Source of the DNA: Trametes villosa
Lineage: Eukaryota; Basidiomycota; Agaricomycetes; Polyporales; Polyporaceae
Length of the DNA stretch: 64,000 nucleotides
Assembly (NCBI GenBank): GCA_002964805.2
Contig: PUDQ02000057.1
Location: 248,001-312,000, forward strand
Direction: 5' to 3'
This document shows, one piece after another, positions 24,787 to 36,968 of this stretch. Made by a program: the position numbers and the translations under genes. The notes below the pieces were generated by a model. It searched no databases, was not told the origin of the DNA, and saw only the letters and a program-made list of their open reading frames with translations. How positions within the stretch are numbered: the first letter of the stretch is position 1; every line of letters begins with the position of its first letter.

Positions 24787-26731
24787 TTACTCCTCTTCTC
24801 CAACACCCTCCTCGTGTTCTCCCTCCATCTCGCCGCTGTCCTCCTCCTCGCCCTGCTCGCCCTGCTCGCCCTCTTCGCCCTCCTCAGCCTCGCCCTCCTC
24901 AGCCTCGCCCGCTTCGCCCTCCTCGCCCGCTTCGCCCTCCTCGCCCTCCTCGCCCGCCTCGCCCGCCTCGCCCTCCTTCCCCTTCTTCAAGTTGTCCTTG
25001 CCTAGTACCAGGGTTGACTTTCGGCACAGGTACTTAGCAAGGTCCTGTGATCGCAACTCTGCATCGATACTAGCGCAAGCCAAACCGACTAGGGTCTTCA
25101 GAAGATCGGGGTCGGTCACTTTCATAGTATCGCCTATGGTAAGCTCGTTGAGCCCGGTCTTGACGTAGACTATGACTCTTGACCCATTCGTCGAGAATCC
25201 CCAATTATTACGCGCGTAGTGAATCTGGCCCCAAATCTGTGCCAGGACGGATCAACTCAGTCAAATGAGCGACATGTATGAAGATCAGGCAAGTACCTGC
25301 TTTAGTAAACGGGTTTGAGAGGTCGCTCCCTTCATGCCCCACAGCATGACCTTCTTTTGCCCGCGAGGCTCGAATGCAATACCGGTCATGAAATTGTCGT
25401 AAACGGAGTTGCTGTAGGCCGAAAGCCAGAAAGATTTGACCTCTACGCTCAGCGTGGCTTTTTGCCCAGCGGGGTCGAAAAGAACAAAATCGTCATAGCC
25501 AGCTTTGTGAGTCGTCTTCGTCGCCTTTTCCGGGGGTTGCAAGATCGCTGCGGTCGTTCTCCCAAAGCGAGGATATGTAATGTCCTTTTGCCATTTCCGC
25601 AGCGCCTGCGCGTTCGTGTCGCCACCTTTTATTCCAAGATCAGATGGTATAGCTCTGCTTCCATACCGTGTCTGCAGGGCAAAATGACTGTGAATTAGAG
25701 GTGGCGTTAACCGGGAGGCTTGAAGGCCAAGAGGGACATACCCGTAGGATCAATTCTAAAGGCTCGAGCACCTGTGTCTTCAATTGGTCGTAAATAGCGG
25801 CCTCGGACTCGACGATAGCAGGAGTGCGATGGCGCTGTTGCAAGAACCATGCTCCCAAACCAGCAAGAGCGTCATACTGTGCTATCGCGTGAGGATATTC
25901 GAAAGTCTTCTGGTTGATTCTGTTGTAATCCGTGTCCGGTCCCCCGAGCGTTGTTAACCCACGGAGTTTCCCTGCGTGGTAACGGACTCCGTACACGGAC
26001 TCGTAGAAATTTCTCATCCACTCGGTTGTAGGCGCCACTCCTTTGGAATTGGGGTCGGCGTAGAGGCGAAGGTTAGGAAGAAGCAAAGCCGAGTGCTTGA
26101 TCGACCACAGCCTATATTTCAATGGAAGTCCTTGGATAGCCGGAGCAGGATTCGTTTGCCCGCTTGGCAATGTGGAGTATTGAGGGGCACAAATGAGAGG
26201 ACCTGGAGTGACAAGATCTTCGCGCTTCAGGCCAGGGAAGCCGAAGGTACCGGAAAGGTCGAAAGGGAGCCCCTTCACATTCGGTTCGTTGCCATGGCTC
26301 GAGAGGGGATTGTAGTCTTGGATCGGGTTCTCTTGTTTACGCCGCGGATCGAACCGCACGAATGGATTCAACCAAGCACCGGAAGCGTCTTTGAAGAGGA
26401 GGTGCGGCTCGTACAGTATGGGCTTTCCTGGAGCCCTTTTCATGTGTATCGAGAGGCCTAGTAGAGCCAGCAGCTCGTCGGTGTACTCGGTGGCTTCGTG
26501 AACCAAATCTGGGTCCGGCGAGTCCTCCGGCCCCGAGGCCAGAGAGTTGGCCTCTGCACCTAGCACTGACTCCTCCGAACCCTCTGCGCCTTCAAGTTGG
26601 CCTATCTCCGGGTGCAATTGGGAGTGCGTCTCCGATAGCTCCTCTGGTTCCGGGCTTCCCATCTCGCGCATAACGTCGGCTTTGAACAAAATGCGATCAG
26701 GTCGGTCGGTGGCTGGCACGGGTGTCGTCAT
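24787..26731 (-). CDS. Uncharacterised protein with a PD-(D/E)XK-like motif and acidic tail
   Basis: Three exons (25742-26731, 25297-25671, 24787-25236) join in phase 0 across GT-AG introns of 70 and 60 nt to about 604 residues. Residues about 1-80 are low-complexity and acidic. Residues about 90-330 are a well-formed unknown domain (GLSIHMKRAPGKPILYEPHL, then MRNFYESVYGVRYHAGKL). Exon 2 contains AGYDDFVLFDP followed about 10 residues later by LSVEVKSFW. That D...ExK arrangement is what a PD-(D/E)XK nuclease core would show, but the match is by eye only. After a VIVYVKTG...LVGLACASID block the last about 60 residues are Glu/Gly repeats. The gene is head to head with kinase-like gene 3 and may be functionally linked to it. 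The family was not recognised. Confidence 0.7.
24790..24985. repeat. Glu/Gly-codon tandem repeat
   Basis: CTCGCC- and CTCCTC-type hexamer repeats encode GEAGEEGE-like tandem residues at the C-terminus of the minus-strand gene. The frame stays open through to TAA at 24787-24789. Confidence 0.7.
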
Positions 26732-27896
26732 CTTGGCAAGTACGTTCGAGAGCAGCTTGAGTTGGGACTTGATTGTGTGAATTCGATGCTTGTGTAGCTC
26801 GGACGATGGGTTCGAAATTGACGGTGAGTACGGCTTCCCCGACTCCCTCTTTTAAAGAGTCTGCAGGCAGTGTTGCTTCCACTAGGCTGTGTGAATACAC
26901 GGTGGTATCCTGACTGAGGCTGGTTCCAGGGGTAGTACAATCCTAGCGCGGCGCGCCCATGATCCCCTGATGCCTTCAGGGCCCAGAGAACCGGGATGCG
27001 TACGCATACATCTATGCACCCTTGGGGTCACATGGGAGTTCGAATATTCCCAACGCATGCCGGGCAACAAGCTAGATGAATCAGACCATCTGAGCAATTT
27101 GCGGGTGGCCGAGTGAATGGCAGGGTGCCACACGGTGAAGCGAACTCAGACAAACCTCTCCTCGAGTGTTACACGTTAGAGCGAGTTTTCAGTGCACCCG
27201 CCCTGATGAGATTGAGTGAGACAGTAATGAAGGTACCGGCGCGAGTCGCCGTTGTGGATGTTACACAACCGCGCTGGGACTCGGCAAATGCCGGCATGCC
27301 CGCTCAACTAACTTCGGAAGTGATACTGATGAACCACCACCATGAGCGCAGGGCGGCTCTTCCTTCACTGTCCGAAACTGTGTCATCTGTACAGTGATTC
27401 GTGCCATTTCTGAGTCTGAGCAGCTGAGCGATGCTCACACAGCCTGTGTCTCAGAGTGCTGACGCGGACGCTCAGGCTGCCAGGGTAATCATGATGCAGA
27501 CGTAGTTTCGGGCGCAGGTGTGGCCAACGATGGCTGATATCGAAAGCTATAGCGGCGAGCTCGTATGATCCGATTTTGATGGTGGTGTTGCGTTGTAGGT
27601 ACTACGGCGATGCTGCTTACATACAGGCGGCACCCGGTTCACTTGACCGTTAGCGGCATGGGCATGATATCGAACGGCTGGCATGCTCTGAACCGCCAAT
27701 ATCGCCTTTCTAGGATATGGCCGGATCGTGTTTGTGGGGCACTGGCACATCATTCTGAACCAGAGTCCGCGCCTCGCTAGCAGCGAGTGAGATGATTCCG
27801 CGTGCATGATAAACTTGAAGCATGATGTTTGGCGACGGCGAAATCGATCATATGATTGTGTACCGGTGACGTTCAGACATAATCATGACGGAAGAG
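26732..27896. other. Intergenic region between head-to-head genes
   Basis: About 1.2 kb between the PD-(D/E)XK-like gene (-) and kinase-like gene 3 (+). Only short ORFs are present, none with family resemblance. Confidence 0.45.
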
Positions 27897-27904
27897 TATA
27901 TAAA
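27897..27904 (+). promoter_or_regulatory. TATA box of kinase-like gene 3
   Basis: The motif TATATAAA lies about 115 nt upstream of the ATG at 28018, followed by a pyrimidine-rich leader. Confidence 0.55.
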
Positions 27905-28017
27905 GTCCCACACCAGCAACTGCGAGCGGAGCACACTCCCGCCTGCGCTGCTTCTTCTACTCAACTCAGTATCCCACCTGACTTCCCTATCCCAACACAT
28001 CTATAGCATCACTACAC

Positions 28018-29299
28018 ATGTCTGCGCCGACTGACACCGTCCAGAATAACGTCACGGGCAACTTGGCCCCGGTGAGCGTCCGAAACTCCCAACCTTGCAA
28101 CACGAGTTGCGCATGCTAACCAAGTGGTGATACAGTGGGCTCGTATGATTTCATCAATCGTAATCAGCGGTCTCGCAAGGGATAACGCAGGAAATCTCTA
28201 CGAACTACAAGTTCCTCGCGAAAGCCCTGCACAGTACTTCCTCAAGGAGACTTGGCCCCAGGACTACTACGTCAACACTAGCGAGAAGAAAACCAAGAGC
28301 AAGGTTGTCGATACAGCAGCCCCGCCAGCGCTCAGTAACGAAGAGCCGGACGGAACTCTCCAAGTGCGGGTTGTACTTGGACAGCTGATCTCCAAGAACG
28401 ACTCTGCATCGGTTTATGAGGCGACGCTCTCGTCCGATCACCCCCAGTCAGCCATTGCGATTCCGCCGCGAGTGGTAGTGAAAATCGCGAATCAGACTGA
28501 AGGTCGCTGCCTATCCGAAGAAGCGGGAGCGTACGACGTGCTGCGGGGCTTGCAGGGCACGGTCGTACCGCATTGCTATGGATACTTCCGTCGCTTCGTC
28601 AATCTCCAGGAGCTGACCCTCGTCTCATGGGATCCCAAATGCAAGTTCCCGAGGAGTAAGGGGGATTTCGACATCTATAGAATGCCCCATCCCTCCGCAT
28701 CCCTCAATATCCTTCTTCTGGAGCGACTTGGAAAGACGCTCTCACAACTTATCACCCGCGATGCCGTCCCTGAAACGACGCTTGGCGGCCTTAAGTAAGT
28801 GGGACCTTTATGACCATCAAGTGTGCGGGGGCTCATGCACATGTAATCCCTCAGGAAGGTCTTCACCGACATGTACCTCGCCGCAGCAGATATCGGCGTT
28901 GCTCACGGGGATATCAGTGCGAGGAACATTCTTGAGGCCGCCCCCTCTGACGACGTTCAATCCCCGACACTTGCCACTTCGAGCGCGAGGCCAGGATCAC
29001 GTCGATGGCGCCTAATTGACTGGGAAGACGCTACTACACCAAAGCTCACCCGGAAAAGTCTCCGCTCGGTCGTTTTCACCGCGGTGGAGGACGCGATCAA
29101 TGAAGCTCTTCATCTGAAAAGAGTCAAACGCAAAGCCGGAGAGGAGTATGAGGAAGAAGACGGGGAAGAAGAGGGCGAGAACAAAGAGGGGGGAGATGAG
29201 GAGGATGATGAGGATGAAAAGGATGAAGAGGACGAGGAGGATGAGGAGGAAGAGGAGGAAGAGGAAGAGGAGGACGAGGACGAGGAGAAAGAGCAGTAA
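28018..29299 (+). CDS. Fungal protein-kinase-like protein, paralogue 3
   Basis: Exons 28018-28071, 28136-28794 and 28855-29299 join in frame to 385 residues. The small first exon (MSAPTDTVQNN...) matches exon 1 of paralogue 2. Kinase landmarks are VVVKIANQ (ATP lysine), SEEAGAYDVLR (helix C), HGDISARNIL (catalytic loop with Asp and Asn) and RLIDWEDA (DFG position). The shared family motif GYFRRFVNLQELTLVSWDPK is present. The last about 60 residues are almost all Glu and Asp, from a GAG/GAT/GAC repeat. All key residues for phosphotransfer are present, so it could be an active kinase or small-molecule phosphotransferase. The target is unknown. It ends only 143 nt from the convergent acid phosphatase gene. 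Confidence 0.8.
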
Positions 29300-29442
29300 T
29301 TAGCATGGTCATGCTTGAGTGTTTTGATACTCGCTCAGTGAGGGATATGTGTGGCAACAAGTTTGAGAACACTGACATGGCGTATTATATGCTTAGAATC
29401 TATCGGAGCAGAGCGGTGAGACCGATATATATGACTGTGTCA

Positions 29443-31406
29443 TTAGCCGATACACTTTGCATACAAATCACTCGGTGCTTGACTCTCCAACGCCTTGATG
29501 AACGCATCGATCGGGGTCCAGGCGAGCCCTTGCACCGGCGTACCCTCGTGCAAGGTCCGCACGAAGTGTTCCTTCCCAGCCTCCCAAACCTGTCGCGAGG
29601 TCAGCACATAGACGAAACAGCGACGTTCACAACTGCTCTCACCTCCATAACGATCTCCGAGCCAAGGGCGGGCCAGCGGAGCGGCCCGACCTTGCCTATG
29701 CCCAGGAGAGCGGCGAGGCGGATCATGGTCCCGTCGTGCCCGACGTAGAACCTCAGCTTGTGTAGCTCGCCCCCCGACCGGAACAGCTTGAAGTTCTGCG
29801 CGAGCTCGAACATGAACACCCCTGCGAGGCGAGCGCAGATCAGCCCCGCTGTTGCGCGCGCGATAACCACTCGTCTGGCTCACCAAAGTCGAGCTGCGAA
29901 TACGCCGTAGTGTTCTCGGCGGCGTTCCAGATATAGCTAGCGCAAGCCCGCGTTCAGTACGGCGATATGGAATAGTGTTCGAAAGGAGGGAGGACTCACT
30001 TGTACTCGAAGTCGCCGATAGCGAACACACTGGCCGCGTCTGCATCTGAGACACACGCGCCCGTAGAGTTGCACGGTAGCGGGTGGCCGTTGCACGTCCG
30101 CGAGCTGAACGTGTCGAAGAAGTGATCGTCTGCGCAGCGCGGGCGGATCGTCTTCAGAACGCAGCGCGCGAGATGAACGTTACGGCGCGCTTCCCGCCGG
30201 CAACTCACACCACGATGCCCAGGCATCGAGCCCGGCAGTCCCGAGCGTCGCGTCAAGGCGAGCTTTGAGCGGGGCATTCGCCACGAGGTGGTCCGTCCAG
30301 GCGGGGACAGACTGGAACGCCGAGCGGATCGCGTCTGCTTTCGGGCAGGGGTAGCTCGGGGGGATGGAATCGATCTGGGAAGGCGCGAAGGCAGGGTCAG
30401 CGCGAGCCACCAGCCAATAGAGCGACGGAGCCGACGGACGGGCGATGGCTGTGTCTTCACCGGGAACGTCTTGGACGCCATGCTGAGATCCATCCCGACG
30501 AGCACGCCGCCGGCGACCTGGAAGGTTCGAGTCTCCGTCGAGGTGCGGATGAAGATGTCGCGCTCGTTCACGGACGTAAGGAACTCCATCTCGTGGTGGT
30601 ACACCGACCAGAAATCCTGTGGGGAAGTCAGCCGTTGCGACCGCAGCCCGAGCCCAGATTGGGCGAGGCGAGCATAAACCCTGTTTCTCGAAAGGGACCG
30701 CAATCGCCCATCCTGTACAGTTCTGAACACTGCCCAGACGTCATTCGAGAGCATCTGATCACCGAGGTTGAAGGCAATCCTTTTTAATGTGTTCATTAGG
30801 ACGGGGTCCCCGCGGGGCATCTTATGCATTTCTGCGAGTACGGGGCTTTGGCCAACACGAGGATAGGTGCTCACCTGGCCATGACGAATAGCATCTTCGA
30901 GTCCACCTTTGGTCAGCTGGCCCTCGTCGCAGGTGCCATTCCAAATCTGCGAGAGGAAGGGGTGCCAAGGCGGGCTGACGGTTTCATGGAAGATGTGCGC
31001 TCCTCCGCCGCCGTAACTGTACTGCATGAAGTCGGCGCACTCCCAGGGCACGGCATTTAGCTCATTCTCGCTCGGATATAGGTTGTCCGGCGTCCTCTGC
31101 AGACAAGGTTGAGACGCCGAGGGGAGAAGATAGGCACGAACTCCCACGTACCTTGTGGTGGCGGATGACGGCGTTGAGATACACCAGCTTCGCGTGCGGG
31201 GCGTTAGACGGTCTTTCGTAGTGCTTCGCGTTCACATGCGGCGCGTTGCAGTAGTTGTAAGTGTTCCACGGTAGGTCGCCCGGCGTGATGGACGAGTTAT
31301 AGACTCCGTGAATGGAGGCCAGTTTCCCAGTGTCGCCAGATGCAAACCTGAGAAGATAACAAAGAAATGGGAGGGATATCACCCACTGCCAAAGGGTGTT
31401 CGCCAT
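29443..31406 (-). CDS. Secreted histidine acid phosphatase, intact copy
   Basis: Eight exons were traced: 31152-31406, 30875-31096, 30440-30616, 30209-30374, 30000-30129, 29884-29936, 29643-29821, 29443-29589. They give 442 residues with all phases matching. Residues 1-24 are a signal peptide (MANTLWQWVISLPFLCYLLR). The catalytic RHxxR motif is built across intron 1 (VIRHHK plus RTPDNLYP). Later blocks are DFWSVYHHEM, IDSIPPSYPCP, SSRTCNGHPLPCN and FEYNYIWNAAENTTAYSQLD. GHDGTMIRL in exon 7 supplies the HD proton donor. Basidiomycete members hydrolyse phosphomonoesters outside the cell for phosphate gain; phytase activity is possible but not shown. Intron 2 is unusually long (258 nt) and open in this copy. 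Exons 1-5 lie inside the macrosatellite unit and exons 6-8 outside it. Confidence 0.9.
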
Positions 31407-34400
31407 GGTCGGAGCACAACCGCGGACCGACAGTGAGCAGGCCATCGTTATATGCTATCTCGACGTCGAACGTGCGTGCCCTGCGGGCCTTGTCGGCACG
31501 CGCAACGTCAAACTTGCCCATCGCGAGAGTCAGCTGCTGGGCAGGCCTGACCTGGGTGCCGCGTGCTATATCGAGGCGGGCGGGTCTGACGGTGTTCTCC
31601 GGGAGCGCGTTGCCAGGGACGACGAAAAGCAAGGCGGGGTGCAGCGTTGTGGTTGCAGAGCGAGGAGTGTCGAGCATTCGACGCGTGACGTCACCAGCAG
31701 GCGCCCGTCGCTGCTCTCTCTCTGTGCGCCCGCCGCTCCCTCGGCTCTTGACGACGGCCTCTCTCGCCTCTCAAGCGGCCGTTTCGCGCTTTGGTGCGCT
31801 CATGCGGCCGCGCTCTCGCCTCCATTAGTGCGCTCTGCGCGCGCTCAGAGTCCGTTCTTTGGGCTCCCTTGGGCGTGTTTTCTCCGCCTGTGCGCCCTGC
31901 AAGAGAGCTGTCCTCGCTGCTCTTGCGATGTCCCCTTGGGCGTCCGCGGTAAGCCCATTGCGCGTGCTCTCCTCCATTCGCCCGCTCACTCCCCTCCCCG
32001 CTCTTACTAGATATATCCTTGTTGGTGTCATCGCCGCATTTGCACTCGCTGCGCGTGCGAGACGCCGCCCGCCGCCTGCCGATCGAACAAATCGCACGCG
32101 CCAGACTCGCCGCGCGCACCCGCCTCTCGCCCCCGTCGACGGAGGATATGAGATCTCGCACTCGACGCCCACAAGGTATGCCTGATCTCGCAGATGCCCG
32201 GGCGATCTGCTCATCCAATCTCACTCTCCCCGCGGACGTTCCGCGCTCGGAATCACCACCGCCAGTGGGATACCACCCCAGTCCCTCCTACCGCCTGCGC
32301 CACCGCCCCTCGCACATGCGCCCCGAGGGAACAACCTGGAGTACACGACGATACCCCGCGGCGTCCCTCTGTGAGTTCCCAGCCCGCCCCGATGCAAACT
32401 GAGCTCACCATCTCGGATTCTGTCCACCTCCCTACTACAAATCTCCGATAGCAGGCCACACGACGCCGCCCCCGGGCAGAAAGATACAGGTCCTGGCGCA
32501 TACAGGCATGCCGCACCCCCTGAAGACGTGCTCGACGATAGCTGCGCCAGGGTGCGACGACTATCGCACGAACACGCCCGCTCGAGGCGGTATGTGCGTC
32601 CCTGTGCGCCCAGACGGACAGCTACGGCTACGCCCAGGCATCCCCAACCTCGGCTGGATACCCCAGACGATACACTCACGGCGCCGCGACGATCTCGCGC
32701 GATCCTCCAGATCATCGATCCAAGAGGCCGCCACCGGCACCTTGCAGCCCGCCCCCCGCTCCGGCATCCGCCCGGCAGCCTTCGCAAGTGCGATGCGCAC
32801 AACGCATGAATCACAAGGTACGCGCCCTGCCAGTCTCGCGCAGTTCAGAGCACTTCTAAAATTTCGCATTTTCGACGATTTCATGGGCACATACAAGACA
32901 TCGACGCCCCGGCGCGCCCTCTCCCCCGATCGCACCCGGAACGGTCCTCGACTGCTCTACGAACCCGTGGCGACCCTACGACAGCGCTAGCGAGGCTGCT
33001 AGGACGCTTCGCAAAATCCGCCAAATCGGCGTCGTGGATCGGCGTGCACTGGCACACGGCGATTGCTATCGCGCGCGCGACTCCAGGGCCGCACCGCCGC
33101 CAGCGGTCCCCCCAACGCCCCTCGGGGTGTGTCATACGAGTCACAGGGCACCGCCGCCGGCCGCAGATCTACGATTTGCGGTAATCCCGGCGGCGGCAGC
33201 TCGAGGGGCCAGCCATGGTACGTCCGATCCCCGTCCGGTTCTCGACTGCCACTCACGTCTTCGCTTCCACCGACGGCTCAGGGCGCCCCTCCGCGCCCTC
33301 GCTCTGTGCGCAACACCGGCCCGCGCTGTGGCTCGTGGCCGCGATCCCACCGAGGGACCCAACACGCTTGAAGAGCCGGCCGGGCCCGTACGCCACGACC
33401 CCATCCTTGCGCTCCCGGGCCATGCCGCTCTCGCCCCCGCGGCCTCCGTCTCGCTCTCGACGGCCAGGCGCGCGCGCCGACTCGCACGACGGCGCCGGCC
33501 CGCCCCGTCTTCGCCCCGCGAGAATCAAGAAATCATACCGTACCTTTCCCCGGGCCGCCTCGAGCACAGCGCCCTGCCCCGACCGCACTCGTGCGTGTGC
33601 GCTCCCGCGACGTACGTATGCTCTAGGTGAGGAGCGTGGACGTGGCTCGGCTCGGCTTCGACGCCTCGTGCGCCCTCGACTTGGGGCGGGAGGAGCGCCG
33701 TGCTGGCTGCCGGGAGCGACGCTGACGCGTTCGTGGCCGTACAACCGGGTCCGCGCGTACACCCACGAGGCGGCGCTGTTCGGCGCGGCCCCGCGCTCGT
33801 TGGCGGCACTCTCGTGTCCCACCCCCTGCCTCGATCTCCGTGGCGGTGTCTTGCGCGTTCTGCGCCACGGGCGCGTCGTCGTCCGCCCTATATGTACCGC
33901 CCCGCCACGCCGGTTCCGTGCCCATATACGTACTACCCAACCGCTACTCTCTCCCACCCGAACTCCCGCGCGGATCTGGAAATGGGGTGAGCAGGTCTGC
34001 TAGCAGCGCGAAACATGGCGGAATAGACACACCGCGTCGTCCGGAACCGGGAGACTGGCAGACGGTCGACGGTCGCGGCCGGCTGGCGAAGAACAAGGCA
34101 CGGGCGTGAGTACGGCGCATGGGGTAGACGAGTGTGAGCTCACCGGGGGTCGACGTCAGGCACGGCGATCTGAGGTGTCGAGGGCGAGGAGTCCGCACCG
34201 CGTGGGCGATCTCGATTCGCGATACTGGCCGGCGGCGGGGGCCCTGGGCTGGGGGGAGGCGGGTGCGTGCGGCGCGAGTGCTAGACGTGTACCTGCGTGT
34301 CCGGCAACCAGAGGTGAGCGCGTCTGCAAATGCGAGCGGGGCGGCGCCTGACGATGCGGCAGGGTCAGCACACGCGCCTGCGGGCGGCCTGGCACGTACC

Positions 34401-36547
34401 ACTCTCGTGGGCCGGCAGGGCTGCAGTGCCGACGTCGGACAGGGGTGGGCGCGGGCGAGGGCTGGGGAGGGAAGGTGAGTGCGCATGCGAGAGCGACGGC
34501 GGAGGATATGTACCCGCCGGGGCACCGGTATCGCGTCGCGTGCGCGGATGATCGACCTTGGCGCTCCGCTGCGACCGCGCTGTGGCGATGGGTGTTCCGC
34601 CCGCCCACTCGTCCGCGCGGCTCGCCAGGGTCGACGCGCGTGCCCGCCGTAGCCATGCGCTCCTCAGGCTTCTGCACCAGGGCCGGCGGTGTGGTGTCTG
34701 GAGGGCAGGGTGAGAGGATCAGGCGGCATGCTCAGGACGTCGAGGGACAAGCCAAATGGGGGGATCCAATGCGGGGCGGCGGGGAGGAGGGAGGGGAGGG
34801 GAAGAGGGCGGGTGGGGGATGCAGCCCCTCCTCGTCCCTCCCCGCTTCTTATCCTCCGCGCCCCGCCCGTTCGTGCACCGAATCCCGCGCACGGACCTCC
34901 CCACTCGCCCGGTCGCACTCGTCCGGACGCCCCGCCCTCCGCCCCGCATTCCCGTCTTCGCTCTCGTAATGCGCGCCCCGGAACGCACGCCCAGACAGGC
35001 TCCCCACGCGCATGGCCAACCAGCGTGCGCCACCGCCCGCGCGCACGGCCTCGGCCGCGGCGCTGATACGGGGTGCGCAACGCGGATGCGCGCCCCACGG
35101 CGGACGGGTTTCAGCGGGGCGTAATTGCGCGGGCGGGTCGGGATTCGGCGGACGCGTACGAGACGTCGGGTAGGCCATTAGATGTGGTGATGCCAGCGGG
35201 CGGGCGCTCGGGGGTCGGGAGTCGGAAGTGTCGCGCTCGCTTCGGACGCTGACCCCGGGCCCCAGACTCTGGAGACGAGCGGTCGCTGGTGCGAGTGCGG
35301 AGAGGTGCGTGGACGCTTCTGTCGCGTCGGGATGAGTGTGCAGGCCGACGTTCCGGGGCGGGGAGGACACTCGTCTGTCGGGCTCGATTGTTCGCAGACA
35401 TTCCCGCCCGCGCGTTCTGCACTACGCTCGAGTGGGCACGGCGCCGTCGAATACATAACTTTATACAGGTATCTTTCGTGTGCGTAGGCTTCGGGGTGTG
35501 ATCTGTGCGGGGCGCAACCCCGACAGTCTGCATTCGGGCTCGAGGCCGTTCGTTCGCACGTCCAGGGTCTCCTACGACATGCAGGTACGCGGTCGGGAGG
35601 GGATTTGCTGAATCCAGACTAACTACGCGGCGGGGCGTGCAACAGAGGACTTCCAAGACGTAGCCCACTCGGCCTCGCCCTCGTTCTCGCTTTCGCATTC
35701 GCCCTCGCCGCTCGCAGAATCGCATACGCCCCCGGCTTCAAGTTCCTGCACGATGCAGAGGTTCTCGCAGAGGCCTTCGCATAGCAGCGTGCATTCGCAC
35801 GCCCGCCCAGCTCTTGCAAATTCAGCACGCGCGCACAGGCGGCGGCGGTCCGTAGATGTTCCCCAGCCGACGCCAAACACGCTCGTCCCCTGACGGCTGC
35901 GCCGTGTTATTCGCGGACCGCCCTGGTTCTGGGCGTGCGCATTGCACGACGGTGCTTACCAGCAGCTCCGGCCGCTCTCCGGTGGGATGTCCAATTTTGT
36001 ATCTGACTCCGGGATCGCGCGAGCGGAGAGGGGACGCTCGAGCGGGGCATGAGACGCCGTATATTCCGGCTCCCAGCTCGTTCATACTTTTGTGCAACAG
36101 GGCGCAGGCCTGCATGGATACCCAATACTGTTCTAATCAGTACATTCGACTTCCGGTGAAGTGCTGTACTGTACGAGAGCGATTTCGCGAATAAACGAGT
36201 ATGTGCATCGCGGACGCGCCGTACTCGCTCGTCCGAATGGCGCACTGCATCCTAGCGCTGCTAGAGTGACCGCACCCGTTTATTCTAGCTCCACTCCATC
36301 GCATGGCAAGGACTTGCGCGCATAAATATATTCAGTTGCTCGGGATGCGCGGCGCGAGGTTCCGTGAGCTCGCGCTGGGTGGGAACTGCGGGGGCCATAA
36401 GTATTCAGATTGAGTCCGAGCGCGAGCGCGAAACTCGCGCACTCGTCTCTATCCCGGCGCAGCGTGCACCTTCCGGCGGATATACCCTACACTACCGCGC
36501 GGTGTGTCCTAGATGTAGACTACAATATGTGCTTCCGAGCATAGTTC

Positions 36548-36561
36548 ACGTAGTACTACGT
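36548..36561. repeat. 14-bp perfect palindrome in macrosatellite unit 1
   Basis: ACGTAGTACTACGT is self-complementary. It is intact in unit 2 (46960-46973) and broken by one substitution in unit 3 near 57,439. Confidence 0.7.
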
Positions 36562-36887
36562 AGTGTACCAAATGTACCAAACAAATCCGGGGGTGGCGCG
36601 AGAGACATTCAATGTCTCAGCGCGGATGCTCGCGGCCGTCCGGCGGACGGGCTCGAGCCGTCGCGAGCACTCGGAAAGCGGCCTCGGATCTCGTCTGAAG
36701 GGTCCTCGGAATCTTGAGATTTATTCAGGCAGCTCAGGGCTCGATTCAGGCACATTTAATCTCACAACGCCAGTGGGGAAAACTCAGATTCCTTGGGACA
36801 CACTCCTGAGGCACACTGGTCATTTGAGGCACACACGAAAGGCTGTAAAATATGCATAGACATGTGTGAGTGAGAATGAGCAAAATA

Positions 36888-36968
36888 GGGATAATCTGGA
36901 GGTGCTGAAGTGTTGCAGGGCCGACGGACGGTCGCCCCTGCAATTCTGCAGCACCAGAAGATTATCCC
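36888..36968. repeat. 81-nt hairpin, unit 1 copy
   Basis: Three nested stems are visible: GGGATAATCT with AGATTATCCC, GGTGCTG with CAGCACC, and TTGCAGGG with CCCTGCAA. They enclose a loop of about 15 nt and are separated by small bulges. The length is exactly conserved in all three units. Confidence 0.8.

Noticed and set aside
30617..30874. Reading intron 2 of the acid phosphatase as coding
   Set aside because: Removing it joins RHGQ to DFWSVYHH in phase as in the family, and the other two copies have a frame change within it.
32221..32814. 197-codon minus-strand frame present at equal length in all three macrosatellite units
   Set aside because: Differences among copies are mostly amino-acid replacements, the sequence is Arg/Ser/Gly-rich as expected of G+C-rich shadows, and there is no family resemblance.
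32508..32990. 160-codon plus-strand frame in units 1 and 3
   Set aside because: Unit 2 has an in-frame stop, substitutions are not biased to silent sites, and no motif is recognisable.
36709..36797. Possible small element with GGAATCTTGAG and CTCAGATTCC ends
   Set aside because: The ends are imperfect and no target-site duplication or independent copy is visible.
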